Both the position numbers and the translations under genes were made by a program. The notes under the pieces were generated by a model that saw only the letters and a list, made by a program, of their open reading frames with translations, was not told the origin of the DNA and searched no databases. This document shows, in pieces, positions 62,512 to 64,000 of a stretch of DNA of 64,000 nt (position 1 is its first letter; every line of letters begins with the position of its first letter). This DNA is from Streblospio benedicti (lineage: Eukaryota; Annelida; Polychaeta; Spionida; Spionidae), in assembly GCA_019095985.1 (NCBI GenBank), contig CM032663.1, forward strand, positions 41,684,805 to 41,748,804. The letters are read 5' to 3'.

Positions 62512-62517
62512 TTTATT
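62512..62517 (-). terminator. Candidate poly(A) signal on the minus strand
   Basis: Minus-strand AATAAA lies at the left end of an ordinary-composition block (62520-62700) whose CG-rich part near 62600-62700 differs from the AT-rich flank. Since the terminal gene at 63640-64000 appears to splice just after its stop codon, this block could be its last, non-coding exon. No clear acceptor was seen, so the link is speculative. Confidence 0.2.
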
Positions 62518-63639
62518 ATAATCTCCAACTAACAATCACTGCAGTGCCTTCAAAAGTGGTAACATATCAATGACACAAAATAAATACATGATATTTGTCC
62601 GCCAATATCACACGACATCGCAGACTAAACTAGCACTCGCTCTGGCGGGACGAATCCGACGAAAACATAACGTTCTCACAACATACGACTTCAAACCATG
62701 CGACACTCATAAAGATGGTACGTAGGGCTTCATTTATTCATCGCTTTATTCATTTTTTTATTCATCGCTGTGTGCCAGTTCCACTACCTTTGTCCCCATT
62801 TTTATTATTTTAAGTGTGCAGAAATAATCATCGCTTTTTATATGGCATCGCATGATTTTGATCGTAGCTGATCAAACATTACAATTCCGTCCTCATCACC
62901 CTTTCAAATTGAACACCTGTCTAATCAGTGATACCACATGGTCATGGCTTACAACAGTTTTTTTTTTTCACAGTCACCATGTTCTCCCTGAGGTTTATTT
63001 GACAAGCTTTAAATACTGGAGTCCTAGATAAACAACCCTTAATACTTGGCCCCTTAAGTACTCAACTCTCCCTCCACTCTTGAAGTATATGGTTCAGAAG
63101 TCATCTGGTAAAATTTATGAATCAGGGTATATTCTTTACTTTAAAAAGTACCCTGCTTGTGGAGTTAGTTATCACAATATGTGAAAATCTTTTTAAGAAA
63201 TTAGAAGTGCTAAGTATATTAACTATATTGTCTCAGTTCTTTCATACGTATTTTTTGGTTATGTTGACTAGCAGAAGCTGTGAAGAGTCGAGAGTTGACG
63301 GGTGTCCTCCAGGCCCAGTATCGCTAGCCCCTTGAGCAACATGTCAGGTGTTAATGTGTGTATTCCCCTTTATTTACTTTATAGTGTATCTGAAAGTAGA
63401 AAATAAATACGATTGATTAGTATCACATATCTACCACCAGCACATTAGAAAACTTCATGACATATTTTTGTAAGTGTGTTGTAAAAGTTCCTTATTCTTT
63501 GTTTAGTTAAAATATCAGCATCTATTAGCTCAATTAACATTATCAATATATGCATATGCAAATGAGTATCAACACATAGATCTCTTATCAATATTTACGT
63601 TATTGGAAAAGTGATCATAGAAGTGAAACATACTTACAT

Positions 63640-64000
63640 TTAGTTCCTCTGGAGGACGAACAGAGCACAACGGTCGTTGGTGGACTCACGGGTGATATAG
63701 CAGTTCACGGAATCAACATCACCGGTGTTGAAGTCCAATTCCAAACCAAGACGATCAGACTCGGGAGGCTGCATGAATAAGACACGTCTATTTAATTTGC
63801 TTATATATTGCAATAATTCTATGCTGTGAATTTCCGCGGCGTAGTAGAGTTATATTAAAAGATTTTTTCCAGCGCTTTTTAAATGGCATGTTACTGTACA
63901 AGATTGTTTCTCTATTTTGAATACAGCTTCCACGTGAATATTATAAATAATAGGATACCCGATTACGTAAACTGGACTCACATTAAAGTAAATCTTTCTG
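63640..64000 (-). CDS. Last coding exons of an unidentified gene (partial, continues past the window)
   Basis: Two minus-strand exons are seen: 63982-64000 (ending at donor AAT|GTGAGT) and 63640-63768 (after acceptor TTCATGCAG). They join in phase 0 to give RKIYFNPPESDRLGLELDFN, then TGDVDSVNCYITRESTNDRC and ALFVLQRN before TAA. Codons are GC-richer than the flanks (many C/G third positions), as in well-expressed genes. A near-perfect donor, AT|GTAAGT, follows two or three bases after the stop codon, so the 3' UTR is probably split by an intron. Two cysteines 14 residues apart could pair. I do not recognise the family; the alternation of hydrophobic and polar residues suggests a beta-rich domain, but that is inference. 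Confidence 0.7.

Noticed and set aside
1-64000. CRISPR arrays, bacterial operons, rRNA genes
   Set aside because: None seen. The inverted and tandem repeats here have eukaryotic transposon or microsatellite character.

Overview
This window looks like nuclear DNA from an invertebrate animal. It is AT-rich, with split genes, long introns, (GT)n microsatellites, tRNA-derived SINE heads and many small inverted-repeat (MITE-like) elements. The best clue to the organism is an intronless-coding neuropeptide precursor on the minus strand (25478-26944). Its 18 amidated Trp peptides, many of the form ...SMRMW-amide or ...LRVW-amide, are typical of myoinhibitory peptide (MIP/allatostatin-B) precursors of lophotrochozoans such as molluscs, annelids and brachiopods. 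The phylum cannot be fixed from sequence alone.

Layout. At 2818-12195 (+) I reconstruct a nine-exon gene for a divergent choline/ethanolamine kinase-family protein of 331 residues. All its splice phases agree and it keeps the catalytic HxDxxxxN and IDxE motifs. Its introns hold a TIR element, a cluster of SINE fragments and a possible minus-strand Helitron. From 12.2 to 25.4 kb there are mainly repeats, including two large foldbacks (12361-12512 and 14818-15036), plus three weakly supported single exons: a receptor-like tail ending in a PDZ ligand at 16829-17022, and two minus-strand candidates at 20763-20873 and 23889-24015. The MIP gene follows, read leftwards. Its 5' leader is interrupted by an intron that carries a long (GT)n tract.

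From 27.3 to 60 kb the window is gene-poor and repeat-rich. It holds two oppositely oriented copies of a ~0.3 kb element with TTAA flanks (28929-29231 and 33209-33546), a 569-bp element flanked by TTA (29272-29840), a 1.02-kb element flanked by TTAA (36079-37100), a 1.17-kb non-autonomous Helitron candidate (41499-42667), further foldbacks (48395-48575 and 57024-57276) and a 450-bp TIR element (58791-59240). I found no transposase in any of them. A CpG-rich patch near 60.5-60.9 kb may be a promoter or first exon. The right edge (63640-64000, minus) holds the last coding exons of a gene I cannot name; it continues past the window.

The two solid genes are unrelated in pathway, one in phospholipid (Kennedy pathway) metabolism and the other in peptidergic signalling. 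I see no operon-like or functional link between them. Exon calls rest on reading frames, splice signals and family motifs seen by eye; no alignment or expression data were available.
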